A stretch of DNA of 64,000 nt from the NCBI GenBank assembly GCA_039881145.1, contig JAYKKI010000064.1, positions 4,025,001-4,089,000 on the forward strand, in the 5' to 3' direction. The notes below the pieces were generated by a model. It made no database searches. It was given only the letters and a program-made list of their open reading frames with translations, and was not told the origin of the DNA. Below, piece after piece: positions 36,030-47,810 of this stretch (position 1 is the first letter of the stretch; every line of letters starts with the position of its first letter). The stretch is from Druceiella hillmani. Taxonomy: Eukaryota; Arthropoda; Insecta; Lepidoptera; Hepialidae. A program made the translations under genes and the position numbers.

Positions 36030-36487
36030 CGCTCCAACTAGTGAGGGTTGGCAGTCAGCTCTGATTGTTTGGTCTTGCCTTGGCGAAAGAGTTCGGCGGC
36101 ACTCGTAATCCTTATCCATTCTCGGATTTTACGCAACTGTGATTGGCCATGACCATGGTCGGCTTTACTTCTCCCAGCAACTTCTCTCATCATTATTAGT
36201 TGTATGAGCTTGTATCTATCATTACTGAACAAATGCCCTTGGTACACATATTCTGCTGTTTGATGGTTTGCATATCTTCTGCTGTTTCTGCTGTTTGAAG
36301 GTTTGTCTTGAATTTGTAGTCAATTCGCCACAGAATTTCTTCATTGGTTTTTTTCTGAGTCCGAGATGTAGAAATCATCCTTCTGTAGGCCATACGTTTC
36401 TCATATCGTTTCCATACGTTTTCTTATATCTTTCATAATAGACCAGGCCTCCTCGCATCTATATAGAAGTATTGGCCAGATGTAGCA
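36030..36487 (-). pseudogene. LINE (RTE-like) reverse transcriptase C-terminus, degenerate
   Basis: Minus-strand reading starts at a CYIWPILLY segment (about 36465-36485; usual form KCYVWSVLLYG-E), then YRRMISTSRTQKKTNEE (usual form YRRMLRISWTD-VTNEE), then YKLIQLIMMREVAGRSK and KIREWIRITSAAELFR, ending near ANPH. These are the ordered C-terminal landmarks of insect endonuclease/reverse-transcriptase LINEs, as I know them from Lepidoptera. Segments lie in different frames (a frameshift between 36200 and 36245), and the polymerase core is absent, so it is a dead 3' fragment. Confidence 0.8.
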
Positions 36488-37465
36488 TTGGAGAAAACGA
36501 ATTTGACGTGGGTTTTTGGGGCTACGATTGCAGCTACAATTATGGTTATATAAATTGTTGTTATGTAAATCCTGCTGCAGATAAAAAAATGTTCTGCTAT
36601 TTTAGATTGTTAGACTTTAAGACTATCAAAATTTGGGGTTGTTTTACAGTTTATTTGTTGAGTTTTTTCAACACAGCGTAGAATAATAAGTCCATTGAGT
36701 CAATTTGATTGACAAAATTACTTTGACAAACGAACAAGCAAACTTTCCTCTCTATGCTCACCAGTTGCGCGTATCTATTTTTTTATCGGATATATTTTTA
36801 TGTTATTAATATTCACAATAATATTTTCGAACACTACTTGAATAGCTGTAACAGTTACTAAAAGTCACACGAGGCGGTTAATCTTTATAACAACACTACC
36901 ACGTTAATTTGTACCACGGATAGTGTTGCCAAACACTTCTGAAAACGTTGCTAAGAACACTTTCAAACTGTTACGTTTATTTTTCTGTTATCAACGTATT
37001 CTTAACTATCATCATGTAGTTTGCTTAAATAGCGCAGATGGTTGATATGCTATCAGAAGTTTTTGGTTTCAATGATATAAACTCTCAAATAATTTTCTAT
37101 ATTTTTTAGCTTTCTATATTTTTGCCCGCTTTTCAGGTCAAAAAATTCTGATAAATTTCAGGTACTTAGATTAAAGGATACCTTCAAATTTAAGTTTCTC
37201 TCTGGTAAATAAAATGATACTGTTCTCTGCTGTGCCCTATTGAAAAAAAACTGTTTAATTTATTTATTCTTATACCACTTTCAAATACATAAAGTTTAAA
37301 ATATTATACGAGAAATAGAGTATTTATACTTATAAAGTTGAGATCTACGTGGTTGATGGTAACCTTACCATAACACAATTTGAAAAGTCCCACGAAAAAA
37401 CCTGAAAGTCACGAAAAAGTCTGGATATTTTAGCTGTCACCGAATGAAATTGGATTGTTTCAACG
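36488..37465. other. Unassigned sequence
   Basis: No gene recognised. The 69-codon plus frame at 36472-36681 overlaps the LINE edge and has no family match that I can see. Confidence 0.4.
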
Positions 37466-38170
37466 TTACCACACTTGATAAGATGCGAATCTTACCAGCA
37501 TAAGCTCGCAGATGAAGTGAAACTTCTTTGACGGTTTATGTTAGATAATAAATTGTAATAAACTTTTTGCCACACTTAAAAAGGTGTGAAAACTACCCTC
37601 ATAAGGTTCCATATGAAGTGAAACTACTTTAATGGTTTACGTTAGATAACAAATTGTAATAAACTTTTTGACATCTCGACCGCCATATTGTTAGCGCTCG
37701 GCCAGTTCCGCCGTCAATGGATGCTTTCGGTATTTAGGGAAGAACAGAAAAAAAGTAAGGAATCAACAAAACGTTTATTTTTAAAGGCAGACATTTGAAC
37801 TTGAACCTGTGTTTTAACCTAGAAATAAGAAACTTACGATAGTTTCTCTTGCTCAAAAAGCGGGTAAAAATACAAAAAAAACAAAATACAAATTTTGATA
37901 TTAAACAACGGAAAAACCATAACATGATACTGTTTAATAACCTATTGAATGAAAAATTGTTTAGTGACGTCTGAGTTATTCTGTTATCAGAAAACTGTGT
38001 AACGATTAAGAAAAGGAATGCTGTATGCATTCCACTGGCGATGGAACCGGTCGAATGCCAGCAACATTGCTGTAAAAAATTATTGTATCTAACACGAACC
38101 GTTAAAGAAGTTTCACTTCATCCACGGGCTTAACCGGGTAAAGCTCACAACTTTTTAAGATGGCAATATG
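37466..38170. mobile_element. Inverted-repeat element with duplicated left terminal module
   Basis: A module containing ATGAAGTGAAACT(T/A)CTTT and GGTTTA(T/C)GTTAGATAA occurs twice on the left (about 37466-37567 and 37568-37670) and once inverted on the right (38093-38160, AAAGAAGTTTCACTTCAT). Inner arms also match in inverted orientation: CGACCGCCATATTGTTAGCG-type text at 37678-37725 against the 38030-38085 segment. The centre holds only a low-complexity 98-codon minus frame (37734-38030), Phe-rich and without motifs. A relative lies at 28020-28370. Confidence 0.65.
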
Positions 38171-39231
38171 ACAATTTAAAAAAAAATTATTTGATGATAG
38201 TCCGGACAGTTTCGCTAATCAGCCCTATGTTGTATCATTCACATTTATTGACGTATACGTTAGCTAACGTACGACAATAACGGTTGCCTTAACGTTCACT
38301 TTAAAAAGCGGCATGTCTTATCACACCGTCTTTGTCGTAACCTTTATTGTTCGTTATAGCAACGCTATTTTTTGGTGGTTCGAGAGAAAAGAATAGCCTC
38401 ATATAATTTTATGAATAGAACAGAGTTCTGTACTTTGTCTATGGATGATAGCAGAGGTTTATTTGTTTTGCCACTTTCATCGGTCTCAAATAATAAATTA
38501 TATATTTTGGTATTACTTTAGATAGTCAAAAGTGTTTACGAAAATATTATTTTATAAAGTGGAGATACCGATGTTTGTTGGTTGGATTGAATACATAACA
38601 TATTTTTCATAAAGTAACTGTAAACATAAGTCATTTTACGTTTCAGTTCGTCCAATTAATTCTATTAGTACGGCTGAATTTACTGTTATCGAAAGAAATA
38701 TTTAAGTAACCTTTCAAGTCAACCGTAACATCCGCTCTTTTAGCTACGTTTACGTTACGTAAGTAAAATTAGGCGTCATTTTTACGTACGTAGCTGTCAA
38801 AATAAAGGTTTCACAATAATACAACATGCGGATGTCTGTTTAAAGGCTTAATGACTTTTACGGTATTCACAAAGTAATACGATGCAACATATGGTTGATC
38901 GATATAGGGTAACCAAAAGTTCTTGTGAGATGGAGCTGTGAACGGTTTTCAGCAACATCTATGTTCCTTGCATGTTCACCATGTTATTAAATATATTAGG
39001 TGCTTCATTTGATGAAATTATTTTTTTATTATGATTGTAAATTTTGGAGTTAGTTGATCTCGAGTTTTTTAAAAATTTTTTAAGTCGTTTTCTCTATTAT
39101 TTTAAGTTTTCTTTGAGAAACATTTAATTTTAACTAGATTTGTAATTAATATTTTTTATTTTTGAACTGATATAAAGATAAAAGTATCATTTCCATTGGT
39201 AGTAAGCGTGTTATTTTAAAGTTATTTTGGA
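38171..39231. other. Unassigned sequence
   Basis: Nothing recognisable beyond many short ACGTTA/TTAACGT phrases at 38270-38310 and 38720-38790. Confidence 0.4.
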
Positions 39232-39720
39232 CTAGTTGTGCCCGTGGCCTCGGTATGCGCAGACCAATCAAAAATATTCCCATGTCATTATTTATAAACA
39301 CATCCGGGTGGAAAAGTTTATTGCGCGATTTAGAACGCACCTAACGCCATCTGATAATGTATATATGTACACTATACATTTGTTTAATTACTAGGGATCT
39401 AGGAGTGACTAGGGATCTCTTATCTAAATTAATTTTATATTTAAATTAATTTTTTGATAATAGCTTAATTTATTTTTATTTAGATTGAGTGAATCGATGG
39501 CGGCGAATAAAAGCTACATTTTACTTTAAGTTTGCTTCTATATTTTTAACGCATATGAACTATATCCGAATTAGATTAGCGGTTTTTATGTGATGCGTGC
39601 ACAAAAAATACACACAGGCAAACAGACGAAAAAATCAGAATTTACTTTAATGCAGACTGCATCGCTTATTATTCATCCCTCTAATATTTTTTTGCAAATA
39701 TTTTCAAAATAAAGACACGT
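39232..39720 (-). mobile_element. Decayed Helitron-like end
   Basis: ACTAGTTGTGCCCGTGGCCT at 39232 resembles the reverse complement of lepidopteran Helitron 3' ends (CTAG followed on the other strand by GGGC- and GCGG-rich hairpins), and further in, CACACAGGCAAACAGACGAA (39612-39631) is a phrase common inside such elements. The hairpin is no longer clean and the 5' end is not identified. Confidence 0.35.
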
Positions 39721-40617
39721 TACATTTATAGTTTTATCATATGTACAGATATATTAAACTACCTTGTTTTTATTTGAGGAGTAACTGTAGAATTTTTATG
39801 CGTTCCGACAGGCACCCAAACAGTTTTTTTAAGATAAAATTTATCAATTTAGTTATTGAGATAATTTAACCCTATTTTCATAACGTGGTCCATGGACACC
39901 AAAAATGTTAACCGATTGAATTGTTGTCAACACCGTTTCAGATGTAAAATTGTTCGTGGGGTGGGTTTGTGCAATAGCTATTCTTGAAAAATTTTATGTC
40001 AAATGTGTCTGACACAGAGTAGAAGTTAAAAAATGTATTTTTGAATTGTTATATGTTTGTCTGTCTGTATATTTATTAGAGCAGTAACAACTATTGGCTC
40101 GATTTGAATTGGACATTCAAATACTGAAAATAGAAATTTATATCTAGGTTATTTTACTTTTATATAGATTAAATATTGCCTAAGTGGCTTGAGGTTAAAT
40201 TATGGATGCTCACACTATGAGAACTGTAGTGAGTGGACTTAGCAACTGGTGAATAGAGGTTGCCTAAACTATCAAAATGATTCAGCTTAAATTAAGACAA
40301 AATTAACTTACACGACCTATCAAACACGAGTAGGATTCCCAAAATGAAGGTTATGTAAACCTTTAGGCACTCACAGACATTTAAGGGTACGACATGTCAA
40401 TGTTAAACTATTTACAAATATTCATTTTTAACAACTCAAGTATATTGTGTACCAATTATTTTACAGGTGTGAAAGGAAAGTGCATGTTACAATCATTAAA
40501 AAAATATCTAGGATAATCGCTTAGTTTTCCTGTAATATTCTAGTCAGATTTTAGCAACTCTGTTTTTCTTTATGATTTTTGGCTTAATCATTTCGGGAAG
40601 ACTGTATTTTCGCATAT
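39721..40617. other. Unassigned sequence
   Basis: No recognisable gene. A TTTGTCTGTCTGTATATTTAT phrase near 40055-40075 suggests old dispersed-repeat DNA. Confidence 0.35.
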
Positions 40618-40800
40618 TTTTGACCGACTTCAAAATGGAAATCAATTCGTCGGAATTTTTTTTTGTATGTTCAGCGATAATCCTTTATCAAGTGAGCCGA
40701 TTTTTATGATTTTTTTTATTTGAAAGAGGGTGCTATAGGTGTGGTCCCATATAAATATAATGATGATCTGATGATGAGGTCCAGAAGTAAACGGTGGAAC
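40618..40800 (+). mobile_element. Lepidopteran 'ACCGACTTCAAAA' dispersed repeat, left part
   Basis: TTGACCGACTTCAAAATGG starts the segment, followed by a T run with GTATGTTCAGCG, AAGTGAGCCGATTTTTATGA, GGTGTGGTCCCATATAAAT and GATGATCTGATGATGAGGTC. I recognise this phrase order as a very common lepidopteran dispersed repeat (class uncertain). Further ACCGACTTCAAAA phrases occur at 41995 and 43957. The neighbouring 130-bp array appears to grow out of the GATGATGAG interior. Confidence 0.6.
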
Positions 40801-41596
40801 GCCTTAACGAATGGCAGTAATCCAACTGTGATTCGAGATATTTGTTACGGATAGTTGTTATTTTGCAAAATAACGACACCACTTACCAAGTCAAGGTTTG
40901 ATGATATGTTCTGGACACGAATAATGTGGCTCCTTAACGGATGTTAGTAAATCAAGAGTGAGTAAAGATATTTCCTACTAGTAGTTTTTACTTTGTAAAA
41001 TAACTACACCGTCAACCAGGTCAAAGTTTGATGATGAGTTCTGAAGATGAAAAATGTAACTCCTTAACGGATGGTAGTAAATTGAGAGTGATTCAAGATA
41101 TTTGCTATTAGTAGCTGTTATTTTGCAAAATAACTACACTATCGATCATGTCAGAGTCTAATGATGCGTTCTGGAGATGATCAATGGAACTCCTTATCGA
41201 ATGATAGTAAATCAAAAGCAATTCAAGATATTTACTACTGATAATTTTTACTTTGCAAAATAACTGCACCATCGACTAGATCAGTGTCTGATGATGAGTT
41301 CTGAAGATGAATAATGTAACTCCTTAATTAGTAGTAGTAAATGGAAAGTGATTCAAGACATTTGCTACTAGTACCTGTTATTTTGCAAAATAACTACACT
41401 ATCGATCATGTCAGAGTCTAATGATGCGTTCTGGTGATGATCAATAGAACTCCTTATCGATTGGTAGTAAATCAAAAGCAATTCAAGATATTTACTACTG
41501 ATAATTTTTATTTTGCAAAATAACTGTACCATCGACCAGATCAGTGTCTGATGATGAGTTCTGAAGATGAATAATGTAACTCCTTAACAGATGTTA
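40740..41596. repeat. 130-bp tandem repeat with 260-bp dimer structure
   Basis: The TTTTGCAAAATAAC landmark occurs at 40861, 40991, 41121, 41251, 41381 and 41511: exact 130-bp spacing. From 41121 on, alternate units share private variants (ATCGATCATGTCAGAGTC versus ATCGAC-AGATCAGTGTC), so 260 bp is the later amplification unit. About 6.5 units. Confidence 0.95.
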
Positions 41597-42668
41597 TATA
41601 TATTTATATATATATATGATGATTCTATTTATAGGCTACTAGTTAGGTGTTATTTTAGTTAATACTTTGTAAAATCTCATATTGGACTTTGGATATGGAG
41701 AACAGAACTCCCCAAGTAGTAGTTGTTACTTTGTAAAATCTGATATTGGATTTTGGATATGGAGAAACGAGCTCCCCAACGGCTAACAGATAACCATTGG
41801 CGGTTACTACTATCGCTTCATTTCTTTGTGCTGTTGATAATTAATTTTAGACAAAGAGGAAACTATATATATACCAGCTTTTGCCCGTGACTTTTTACAT
41901 TTATCCCATATTCTAAGAAAAAAAATATAATTGTGATGATTTATATTAATATATTAATAACTAAAAATTCTAAAATAAAATATATTTTAAAAAACCGACT
42001 TCAAAAAAGGTAGGTAATGTAAATTTCTATATTATAAATTTAGAATTTTTGCTAACTATAGAGAAAAAATCATTAGAAATACGTTGCATTTAAATTATCC
42101 AAAATTGCATTAATAAATGGATAAAATAATACAGTTTCATCTAGCGCTGAATTAATTAAAAGTTAATTGAATTGTATGTTGTTATATGCATATCTAATAT
42201 GCATGGCGTTGTATATGTCGTTGCATATGTATTACATTATAATAATGAGTGAAATGAGTTAAATTCAGAATCGGCACATTCAAAAAAGTACAGTAAGTAG
42301 CAGTGCAGTTTTGTATATCAGAAATATTTTTACCTTAAAATAGGTGTCCTAAACTTTAAGACATGGTAAAAATATGTTTTCATTTCAAGGGTATAAATAA
42401 AAGTAAACATCAAAACTTGAAAATTTTATACTAAACTTTAAATGTTTTATGGAGGACTATAAAATGCTTTTATTCAACTTATAACAGTAGGGTTCGCAAT
42501 CAATGTACATCGATAGTGACAAGCTGAGGTGAAGTCCCAAATGTGAATGAAATATAATATTTATAAAGTTTACCAAAAACTTACATTTTGATCATTAAAA
42601 TATTTCTGATATCAAAATGTTAATATTTTATTTTTAATATATAATTTTTTAATCCGATTAACAAAATA
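41597..42668. other. Unassigned, with a 66-bp duplication
   Basis: A TA tract near 41599-41620, then a direct duplication (41663-41716 and 41729-41781) of ACTTTGTAAAATCT-ATATTGGA...GGATATGGAGAA. At 41873 ACCAGCTTTTGCCCGTGAC resembles a decayed Helitron end. AAAACCGACTTCAAAAAAGG at 41992 is a dispersed-repeat fragment. Confidence 0.45.
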
Positions 42669-43189
42669 CTAGCGTGACCCGTGCGAAGTCTTCGCGTTAT
42701 AAATTATTCAACTCAATTTAATAAATCAAAATTGATTGCAGGTATTCAATTCATTTCTAATTTTGCACACTGCTTATTACGGTTTTATTCCATTATGAAG
42801 TTCAGATGACAGATCAAACAAATATTTTACTAAAATTGACATATAGAGGCGCAAGTATCAAAAGCATTGAGCTAAAGCACCACTTTATTTACGTGAGTGG
42901 ATTTGAAATTAAACAAAAATTTTACCGACCGTCAATCATATTGACGTTGAGCCGTTAGATGGCAGCATTGCTGTTTTGTGTATATAATTTTAATAATTAA
43001 TTAATTTGCAAAAACAATAGCAATAATAAATTGTTTAGTTGTGGATGCCGGTAGAGCAAGCAATTATCTATAAAATGATATATAATTTATGTGGATTAGT
43101 TGTGAGGTTTTTTCTAAAAAGGGAGAGTAACATCTTAACCTTAGCGTATTAATATATATGATGATGATGATGATGATGATTAAGTTTCC
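42669..43189 (-). mobile_element. Non-autonomous Helitron, copy 3
   Basis: Reverse-oriented copy with ACTAGCGTGACCCGTGCGAAG at the left and TTAGCGTATTAATATATATG at the right, running into a (GAT)n tract (43160-43190). The hairpin GCGAAG-T-CTTCGC is intact, and the body closely matches the copies at 4583 and 26170 with small indels such as TTTACGTGAGTGG. Confidence 0.87.
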
Positions 43190-44695
43190 AAATAACTTAG
43201 AATAGGTATGATGACTAACTATTGATTAGAAACTTTTAAAGAAATTGTTAAGGTGTGTCAACAGTTTTGGCAGGTTTTGACGACTACCAAATCTTTCTCT
43301 GTTCGTGTTTCGACATGAACTTGATAATTTTTTTAAGTTTCTTTTATATGAATATGAAAATAAAAAGAAAATCTTAAATAAAGGGTATATTCACTAAACA
43401 TTTAGTATTAACCCTTTTTCAAAAATGTTGTATTATTTCGATGCCTATATATTTTTCGTAATATTCTGAGATGCTAGTCACATCAGAATGAAAAACTGAC
43501 TAGGACCAAAGTGGCTTGATAAAACAAAGGAAAAACAATCAGACAAATTTAAATTAAGAAAATAATTACTTTCATTTTTTCTATATTTTTAGATTTTTTA
43601 CAATCATGGTAAATTTTAAGATATTGATATTATCAATATAGTGCGAATCAATCTTCTGATTTTTTGTCTGTTTTGGATTAAAATGAAATTTTTTGAAGGT
43701 CTTTTTAAAAAAGAATTGATTTTTGAAGGAGAATTTTGAGCACAGGCAGATTTAAAGGAGGATTCTTATATCTCGGACCGAGTGACAAGTTTCTCCCCGC
43801 GGTTGAAGTATTCTGATATAAGATTTAACTAGGAAAGGTATATCAAAACCTTTATGAATTTATTTAGTGTTATAAGTACATAAGAAGTTAAAGTTTGAAA
43901 TTTACATTATAAATTAAATTGAATTATAAATTTGTTTGTTGGTCGCCAGTGCTGGCACCGACTTCAAAAATAAGTAACCTAGTTATTTACTGCAAATAAA
44001 TAAGTTAGGTACCTACAAATTTTGATTTAAATATTTTTTACTTTTTAGTACCGAACTCTTTTGGAAAAGATATTTTATTTTGAATATATTTTTAAATATA
44101 TAAACTTAATTTATGAAAAAATATTTTTGTATTCCTCATAATAAGTGTTTTCAAATAATACCCTAATAAAATGTATAAAACAAAAAAATATATTAGAGAA
44201 TTTTATTTACCCCCTCTTTATTATTTTTATATGATTATTTAAAAAAATAGTTGCATATAAGTATATGGGTTAATTAGATGTATTACCGACCTAAATTTCA
44301 GGTTTTTACGTTGCGTGGTTTCTGAGAAAATAGGCTGTGAATATATATAAACTTAAATATATTAACTTTCACAGAAATTATGATGCATATTTGAAATATT
44401 ATAACATTTAGAATCACAGCTATAGTTTTCCAACAATCTTTGTATCTGCTTCTAAAAATCCATATTCTTTTCATAAATTTTGGTTGAATAGTTTCGGTAA
44501 TAAGAAAAAAAATCCCCTTCCTGGGAAATTATTTTTTTGCGTATTTTTCAGTATTTCTCTGAAGATATAATGTCTTAAATTATAAACAAAATATTATGAG
44601 ATACTTATAATTAGTCATTTGACCCCAAAATTTCCAAATGAATATTTTTGAATTTTAGATATAGAGATACGTGTGGGTTAATATTGTCTTTTACT
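43190..44695. other. Unassigned AT-rich sequence
   Basis: No gene. A roughly 12-bp inverted repeat (GATTCTTATATC with GATATAAGATTT) flanks GGACCGAGTGACAAG and CCCCGCGGTTG at 43757-43829. The stretch after 44270 probably belongs to the dispersed repeat whose tail is at 44696-44822 (it contains GTGGTTTCTGAGAAAATAGG). Confidence 0.4.
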
Positions 44696-44822
44696 ATAGC
44701 AAATTCCAATTTACTTCGATAAGCGGTTTCTGAGAAAAATTGCTGTGGCGGACGGATGGACAGATACATGAGTGATCTCACAAGGTTTCGTTTTTCCTTT
44801 TGAGGTACTGAACCCTAAAAAC
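44696..44822 (+). mobile_element. Tail of a lepidopteran dispersed repeat
   Basis: Ordered phrases AAGCGGTTTCTGAGAAAAA, GCGGACGGATGGACAGA, TTTCGTTTTTCCTTTTGAGG and TACTGAACCCTAAAAA. From memory these form the 3' end of a high-copy lepidopteran repeat (GTTTCTGAGAAAA...GGACGGACGGACAGA...GGTACGGAACCCTAAAAA). The element start is unclear. Confidence 0.6.
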
Positions 44823-45248
44823 ATAACTTAGACCATAAAAGTACTTTTTATCACTTGGTACTTTATTTGACTGGTATATGTTGTTGCTATAGCAATAAGC
44901 CGCCTTTTGTATTTTCATGTTAAAGACAATAGATAAGTATATTTGAGAAACGGTTAGTATAGCTATTTCGCCATCTTTGACTCCACATTTATGCTATTTG
45001 CGTTAATATTCAGTCAGTTTGCAATAATGCGAGATAGGCATCGAGATGTAGGGAAATAATTTATTTTGAACAATTTGTTTATCCATTGGTTAAAGAGTTA
45101 ATCCGCTAAAAGGATTAGTTATAATGTAGGTTAAAATAACGTTAATTGTGTCGAGTTATACTGCTTCAAAGTAGATATTCGTAATTAGTTGAGGTTATTT
45201 TGTACTTTGGCATTTGTGATGAATAGGTTCAAAATTAGATGAAATAAA
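44823..45248. other. Unassigned sequence
   Basis: Nothing recognisable. Confidence 0.4.
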
Positions 45249-46440
45249 GTCTTTTAAATGGTACCAGTATAATTATTAAGACTGAGGGATGTTTTGTATT
45301 GAAATTTTAGTAGAAGTATATTTATTTTAGTAGCGCGTTATTGTTTTTAAATTTAATAAAAGTGAATTAATTATAATTTAGGGACACAATTAAATGAAAC
45401 TACGTGATGTAGTATTATTTCTACTTCTTTACCGCGATCTAGGTTTCGTGTGTTACAATATCTTCAGGTGGGCTATTAGCAAATATTCATAACTAACTTA
45501 AATAAAGTCCTTTAAACGTTTTGTATTGAAATTTTAGTAGAAGTATATTTATTTTAGTGGTACGTTATTGTTTCTAAAATTTACTAAAAGTGAATTAATT
45601 ATAATTTAGGGACGCAATTAAATGAAACTACGTGATGTAGTATTATTTCTACTTTATTTAAGTTCTTTACCACGACCTAGGTTTCGTTGTATTACAACAT
45701 CTTCAGGTGGGCTATTTGTAAAGATCATCCTGAACATGTTGATGACAACAAAAGTTCGTTCATGGTAAAGAACTTAAATAAAGTCCTTTAAACGTTTTGT
45801 ATTGAAATTTTAGTAAAAGTACATTTATTTTAGTAGTGCATTATTTTTTCTAAAATTTACTAAAAGTGAATTAATTATAATTTAGGGACACAATTAAATG
45901 AAACTACGTGATGTAGTATTATTTCTACTTTAATTAAGTTCTTTACCACGACCTAGGTTTCGTTGTATTACAACATCTTCAGGTGGGCTATTTGTAAAGA
46001 TCATCCTGAACATGTTGATGACAACAAAAGTTCGTTCATGGTAAAGAACTTAAATAAAGTCCTTTAAACGTTTTGTATTGAAATTTTAGTAAAAGTACAT
46101 TTATTTTAGTAGTGCATTATTTTTTCTAAAATTTACTAAAAGTGAATTAATTATAATTTAGGGACACAATTAAATGAAACTACGTGATGTAGTATTATTT
46201 CTACTTTATTTAAGTTCTTTACCACGACCTAGGTTTCGTTGTATTACAACATCTTCAGGTGGGCTATTTGTAAAGATCATCCTGAACAAGTTGATTACAA
46301 CGAAACTTCGTTCATGGTAAAGAACTTAAATAAAGTCCTTTAAACGTTTTGTATTGAAATTTTAGTAAAAGTACATTTATTTTAGTAGTGCATTATTTTT
46401 TCTAAAATTTACTAAAAGTGAATTAATTATAATTTAGGGA
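45249..46440. repeat. 276-bp tandem array built from a fold-back MITE and its flank
   Basis: AAAGTCCTTTAAACGTTTT recurs at 45507, 45783, 46059 and 46335 (exactly 276 bp apart), preceded by a diverged first unit at 45249. Each unit contains the left arm and centre of the fold-back MITE (ACAATTAAATGAAACTACG through CATCTTCAGGTGGGCTA), a scrambled partial right arm ending GGTAAAGAACTTAAATAAAG, then about 130 bp of AT-rich spacer (AATTTACTAAAAGTGAATTA). Only the last unit is followed by a complete right arm. The MITE therefore became part of a tandem repeat after losing the end of its right arm. Confidence 0.93.
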
Positions 46441-46648
46441 CACAATTAAATGAAACTACGTGATGTAGTATTTTTTCTACTTTATTGACATTCTTTATCA
46501 CGACCTAGGTTTCGTGTGTTGCAGCATCTTCAGGTGGGCAATTTGTAAAGATCGTCCTGAAGACGTTGATTATAAAGAAACTTCGGTCATGGTAAAGAAC
46601 TTAAAGAAAGTAGAAATAATACTACATCACGTAGTTTCATTTAATTGT
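46440..46648. mobile_element. Fold-back MITE, full copy at array end
   Basis: From CACAATTAAATGAAACTACG to CGTAGTTTCATTTAATTGTG. The inner part of the right arm has diverged (GATCGTCCTGAAGACGTTGA), giving a larger loop than in the 14.1-kb copy. Confidence 0.85.
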
Positions 46649-46692
46649 GAATAATGAATTTTTACAAAATTAACGCCTAATATATTCAAGTA

Positions 46693-46783
46693 CCTGAAGA
46701 TGTTGTAATAACGAAACCTAGGCCGTGGTAAAGAACTTAAATAAAGTAGAAATAATACTACATTACGTAGTTTCATTTAATTA
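46693..46783. mobile_element. Half copy of the fold-back MITE
   Basis: CCTGAAGATGTTGTAATAAC through ACGTAGTTTCATTTAATTA: right arm only, 45 bp after the full copy. Confidence 0.85.
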
Positions 46784-47367
46784 TGATTAATGAATTTCCA
46801 CAAAATTAACGCCAAATATATTCAATATAATTAAGAGGTTTTGTACAAAGGTCTTAGTGTTACGAAATTAGTTTCTTTCGTTTTTCCAAAATTTTCTTGT
46901 TTAATTGTTAAAGGTATTTATGGAAGAAACTATTAATTCCTAGATACTGTTGAAGGAATAAAAATAAAAATGTTTCATTACAAACGGCTTTGAAATTTAA
47001 TATTTGGTAAAAGGGTTAAGAAATGAAAAGTGGTAAGTGGAAACTTTAGTTCATTTTTAAAAGAACTTTCTAAGGAAACACTGCATGATGGGTAAGCTAA
47101 ATTTTCTTTTTTTGTTTCGTTTTTAAAAGTAGGAAAAAATGAAATAGGCTCAATCGTGTTCGAACCGTAGGATTTTATGTGAAAACGTCATAATCTCCGT
47201 TTTCTTTGCACCTTTGCAGACTTTTAACTAAAGTAATATAAGCATTTTATTTCAATACAATTTATTGTCTTTGCCAATACTAAGAACGTTTGTCACTGTT
47301 GCATTCTACAATAATGTTAGAGTAAACTAGATTAGAAGACACGTACATCCCTAGAATGTTCCTCCGT
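46784..47367. other. Unassigned sequence
   Basis: No recognisable gene or element. Confidence 0.4.
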
Positions 47368-47810
47368 TTCTGGTCGTATTTTGGTCTCATATAGGCCGAT
47401 ATCCTTGGAAAAATAAAATTTTTCAACTTTGCAGGCGAACAATTTTTATTTTTGGAATTAAAGCCATATCGTTTGGGTGCTTTACTAGTTTTCTTGATAG
47501 GCTTTTTCCTCTGATTTCCATATCCTTAGCTTCTGGTCATATTTTCGTCTCACATGGAGCGATATTTCAAAGTTATCAAACTTTTCAAAGTTATCAAATT
47601 TTTATTTTTTTTGTTAAAGCTAATATAACTTGGGAACTTTTCTGGTTCTCCTTCATTGGTCCTTTCCTTTGATGGCCATATCCTTAGCTTCTTATAATAT
47701 TTTCGTCTCAAATAAACCGATATTTTTGAAAAAAACATAATTTTTCATCTTCGAAAAGTCATAAAATTTTGATTATTGTAATTAAAGCTAATATCACTTG
47801 AGGTTTTATT
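47368..47810 (-). repeat. ~165-bp repeat family, locus 1, 3 copies
   Basis: Units begin at about 47368, 47531 and 47699 (TTCTGGTC-TATTTT(C/G)GTCTC). Shared landmarks: CCGATAT, a TAATTTTTCA-like phrase, TTAAAGC(C/T)AATAT, TTTTCTGGTTCTCCTT. On the minus strand one unit keeps a 62-codon frame with an ISVYLRRKYYKK and EPEKFPSYIS pattern that recurs in the second locus (63204-64000). Spacings of 163 and 168 bp break the frame, so present coding is doubtful. Confidence 0.85.

Noticed and set aside
37734..38030. 98-codon Phe-rich minus frame as a transposase of the inverted-repeat element
   Set aside because: No catalytic motif, too short, and composition is that of AT-rich non-coding DNA.
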